A DNA stretch of 64,000 nucleotides, taken from positions 179,911 through 243,910 of the forward strand of contig NZ_QHKY01000006.1 in the NCBI RefSeq assembly GCF_003194605.1. The letters are read 5' to 3'. The notes under the pieces are model-generated. The model was not told the DNA's origin, searched no databases, and was given only the letters and a program-made list of their open reading frames with translations. Source of the DNA: Nocardioides gilvus (GTDB lineage Bacteria; Actinomycetota; Actinomycetes; Propionibacteriales; Nocardioidaceae). This document shows, piece by piece, positions 62,069 to 64,000 of this stretch. Numbering within the stretch: the stretch's first letter is position 1; every line of letters starts with the position of its first letter. A program made the position numbers and the translations under genes.

Positions 62069-63367
62069 TCACGCCCACAGGCCCGTCCAGAAGCCGGCGA
62101 AGTCGGGGAAGGTCTTGCTGGTCGTGGCGATGTCCTCCACGGTGATCCCCTCCACCGCGGCGGCCAGGATCACGCCGGCATGGGCCATCCGATGGTCGGC
62201 GTAGGTGTGGAAGACACCAGCATGCAGGGGAGCGGGATGGATCTCGAGGCCGTCGGGACGCTCGACGACTCGGCCGCCCAGTGCGTTGATCTCGGTCGCC
62301 AGGGCCGTCAACCGGTCGGTCTCGTGGCCGCGGATGTGGGCGATGCCGGTCAGGGTCGACGTCGAGTCCGCGAGCGCACAGAGGGCGGCGAGGGCGGGAG
62401 TGAGTTCACCGTGGTCGCTGAGGTCGAGGGTGATCCCGTTCAATCGCTCTGGGCCGGTCACGGCAAGGCCTTCGTCGACCCGGGAGGTCTGGCACCCCAT
62501 CCGCTCGAGGATGTCGACGAGGGCCGCGCCCGCCTGGGTGGTCCGGGCGGGCCAGTCGCGGACCACGACGCGACCGCCGGAGACCGCCGCCAGCGCGAGG
62601 AACGGAGCAGCGTTGGAGAGGTCGGGCTCGATTCGGCGCTCCAGTGCTCGGATCGATCCGGGCGCCACTGCCCACCGGTTCGGGACGGAGTCATCCACCT
62701 CCACTCCGTGTTCGCGGAGCATCTCGACCGTCATCTCGATGTGCGGGAGCGAGGGGACCGGCGGGCCCTGGTGGACGATCTCGACGCCCTCGTCGAAGCG
62801 GGCGCCGACCAGGAGCAGGGCGCTGATGAACTGGGAGGAGGCTGAGGCGTCCAGCACCACACGGCCGCCACGGGCGCGCCCCGTCCCCACCACGGTGAAC
62901 GGGAGTGAGTTGCGGCCCTCGTCCTCGACCTGGACGCCGAGCCCACGCAGCGCGTCCAACATCTGTCCGATCGGGCGCGTACGCATGTGGGGGTCACCGT
63001 CGAAGGCGGTGGGGCCGCTGGCCAGCGACGCGACCGGGGGCACGAACCGCATCACCGTGCCGGCGAGGCCACAGTCCACCTGTCCGCCGCCCGCGAGGAC
63101 CCCGGGGGTGATGAGCCAGTCGTCACCGGCAGTGTCGACGTGGGCGCCCAGACTGACGAGGGCAGCGGCCATCAGCTTGGTGTCGCGCGAGCGCAGGGCG
63201 CCGCGCACCACGCTGGGACCGTCCGCCAGCGAGGCCAGGATCAGCGCCCGATTGGTGAGCGACTTGCTGCCGGGCAGGGAGACGGTGACATCGACGGGGG
63301 TGGGCGCGTAGGGCGCGGGCCAGGGGTCGAGGGGTGCGTCGGTCGTCAGATCGGTGGGCACAGTCAC
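62069..63367 (-). CDS. aroA: 3-phosphoshikimate 1-carboxyvinyltransferase (EPSP synthase)
   Basis: 432 residues from GTG at 63365-63367. Motifs: [20 protein letters not shown] near residue 31, [15 protein letters not shown] near 97, and [19 protein letters not shown] near 390 with the catalytic histidine and arginine. Makes EPSP from shikimate-3-phosphate and PEP. Leads the aroA-rsgA operon. The chorismate mutase at 51388 uses the product downstream, though the genes are not linked. Confidence 0.95.
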   Translation of the reverse strand: MTVPTDLTTDAPLDPWPAPYAPTPVDVTVSLPGSKSLTNRALILASLADGPSVVRGALRSRDTKLMAAALVSLGAHVDTAGDDWLITPGVLAGGGQVDCGLAGTVMRFVPPVASLASGPTAFDGDPHMRTRPIGQMLDALRGLGVQVEDEGRNSLPFTVVGTGRARGGRVVLDASASSQFISALLLVGARFDEGVEIVHQGPPVPSLPHIEMTVEMLREHGVEVDDSVPNRWAVAPGSIRALERRIEPDLSNAAPFLALAAVSGGRVVVRDWPARTTQAGAALVDILERMGCQTSRVDEGLAVTGPERLNGITLDLSDHGELTPALAALCALADSTSTLTGIAHIRGHETDRLTALATEINALGGRVVERPDGLEIHPAPLHAGVFHTYADHRMAHAGVILAAAVEGITVEDIATTSKTFPDFAGFWTGLWA

Positions 63368-63396
63368 CCGTTCACCCTAGTCACCGCGAGAGCCAC

Positions 63397-63999
63397 CTAC
63401 AGAGTCAGGTCATAGGTGTTGTTGCGTGGGTCGGGGTCGTCCAGGTCGTTGCTGGTCACACTGAGCCGGATCGCGGTGAGGGGTAGTCCGATCAACCGGA
63501 ACGGGATCGTCACGTCGGATCCGTCACCGACGATGGCACACGTGAGGGTGCCGCCGCGCAGCGTGCAGCCCGACGGAGCGTTGACGAACCAGGCCAGCAG
63601 TGGCGCGCGGATCGTCAGGGTCGCAGTGGTCCCCGCAGGCAGCCCCGAGACCGTGGCGGACCCTGCGGTGGTGATGCCCGTGAGTCGTCCGCTCGCCGTC
63701 ACCGCGAGGTCGCTGACCGGCTCCGGCTCCGGAGTGGGGGTCGGGTCGACCGTGGGCGTGGGCTCGACCGTCGGAGTGGGCTCCACCGTGGGCGTGGGGT
63801 CGACGGTGGGCGTGGGCTCGACCGTGGGCGTGGGGTCGACCGTCGGAGTGGGCTCCACCGTGGGCGTGGGGTCGACCGTGGGTGTCGGGTCGACCGTGGG
63901 CGTGGGGTCGACCGTGGGGGTGGGGTCGACGGTGGGGGTCGGCTCCGGTCCAACGGTCGGACTCGGGGTGGGCGTGGGCTCTGCAGTGGGTGTCGGCTC
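63397..63999 (-). CDS. Surface-type protein with PTPTV(D/E) repeats, N-terminus outside window
   Basis: The open frame runs off the right edge, so about 200 C-terminal residues are seen. The first ~90 are Pro/Thr hexapeptide repeats PTPTVD or PTPTVE with an SPTVG variant, likely an extended cell-wall-spanning stalk. The last ~105 residues (LAVTASGRLTGITTAGSATVSGLPAGTTATLTIRAPLL ... NNTYDLTL) resemble a beta-sandwich DUF11/adhesin-like domain with one cysteine pair (CTLRGGTLTC). Probably secreted; signal and anchor are not visible. Confidence 0.7.
   Translation of the reverse strand, partial: EPTPTAEPTPTPSPTVGPEPTPTVDPTPTVDPTPTVDPTPTVDPTPTVEPTPTVDPTPTVEPTPTVDPTPTVEPTPTVEPTPTVDPTPTPEPEPVSDLAVTASGRLTGITTAGSATVSGLPAGTTATLTIRAPLLAWFVNAPSGCTLRGGTLTCAIVGDGSDVTIPFRLIGLPLTAIRLSVTSNDLDDPDPRNNTYDLTL
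63725..63960. repeat. 18-bp tandem repeat encoding PTPTV(D/E)
   Basis: Eighteen-base units repeat about thirteen times with variation at the last codon (GAC or GAG) and synonymous changes, giving a coding minisatellite that may vary in copy number between strains. Confidence 0.85.
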
Positions 64000-64000
64000 G

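Noticed and set aside
63725..63960. CRISPR-like array
   Set aside because: The 18-base units are contiguous with no spacers and encode protein repeats.

Overview
The window is a high-GC chromosomal segment, densely packed with genes that often overlap by 1 to 4 bases and with frequent GTG starts. Gene content (F420-dependent oxidoreductase, group 3 stress sigma factor, aroA-rsgA-hisN order, MurL-type cell-wall enzyme, PF12625-type AraC regulator) points to an actinomycete. My best guess is a member of the Nocardioidaceae; that placement is inference from gene content and not a computed result. I saw no rRNA, tRNA, CRISPR array, transposase, integrase or phage gene, and no gene-free stretch longer than about 300 bases.

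Layout. 1-4.8 kb: end of a sigma factor, a GlgC-like nucleotidyltransferase, a DUF1611/alanine-racemase-like pair and a Gfo/Idh/MocA oxidoreductase. 4.9-7.5 kb: a two-gene ABC exporter. 7.5-9.5 kb: a compact arsR-acr3-arsC arsenic operon with a palindromic operator. 9.5-13.2 kb: a SWIM/SNF2 helicase and an unknown protein. 13.2-22.1 kb: a stress region (hemerythrin, FAD-Rieske oxidoreductase, large catalase, small alarmone synthetase, PfpI protein, F420 oxidoreductase, a SigB/SigF-like sigma factor, two small proteins). Five of these genes have a GNNT-N15/16-GGGTAY promoter-like element just upstream, which suggests a local regulon of that sigma factor. 22.1-23.2 kb: a saccharopine-dehydrogenase-like protein.

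23.2-42.4 kb is the most unusual part: a long uptake-and-catabolism island bracketed by two IclR regulators. It has a fumarate-reductase-like flavoprotein, an oligopeptide-type ABC importer whose genes are interleaved with two paralogous methyltransferases and two paralogous ~100-residue proteins of unknown family, a double-domain nitrilase, a flavin monooxygenase fused to an isocitrate-lyase/PEP-mutase domain, a maleate-isomerase-like protein, an isochorismatase-like hydrolase and a double alpha/beta hydrolase. The set resembles the lower half of an N-heterocycle or amide degradation route, but the substrate is unknown.

42.4-46.3 kb: a secreted lipase and an AraC regulator that share a palindromic operator, then a YibE/F gene broken by an in-frame amber codon. 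46.3-49.7 kb: a MurL/MurD operon (the L-Glu route to peptidoglycan) with a degenerate class IV aminotransferase-like protein. 49.8-63.4 kb: mostly metabolic and housekeeping genes (MaoC hydratase, chorismate mutase, histidine kinase, patatin, acyl-CoA ligase, FKBP, TrpB2, hisN, rsgA, aroA). 63.4 kb to the end: the C-terminal part of a surface-type protein with a Pro-Thr repeat.
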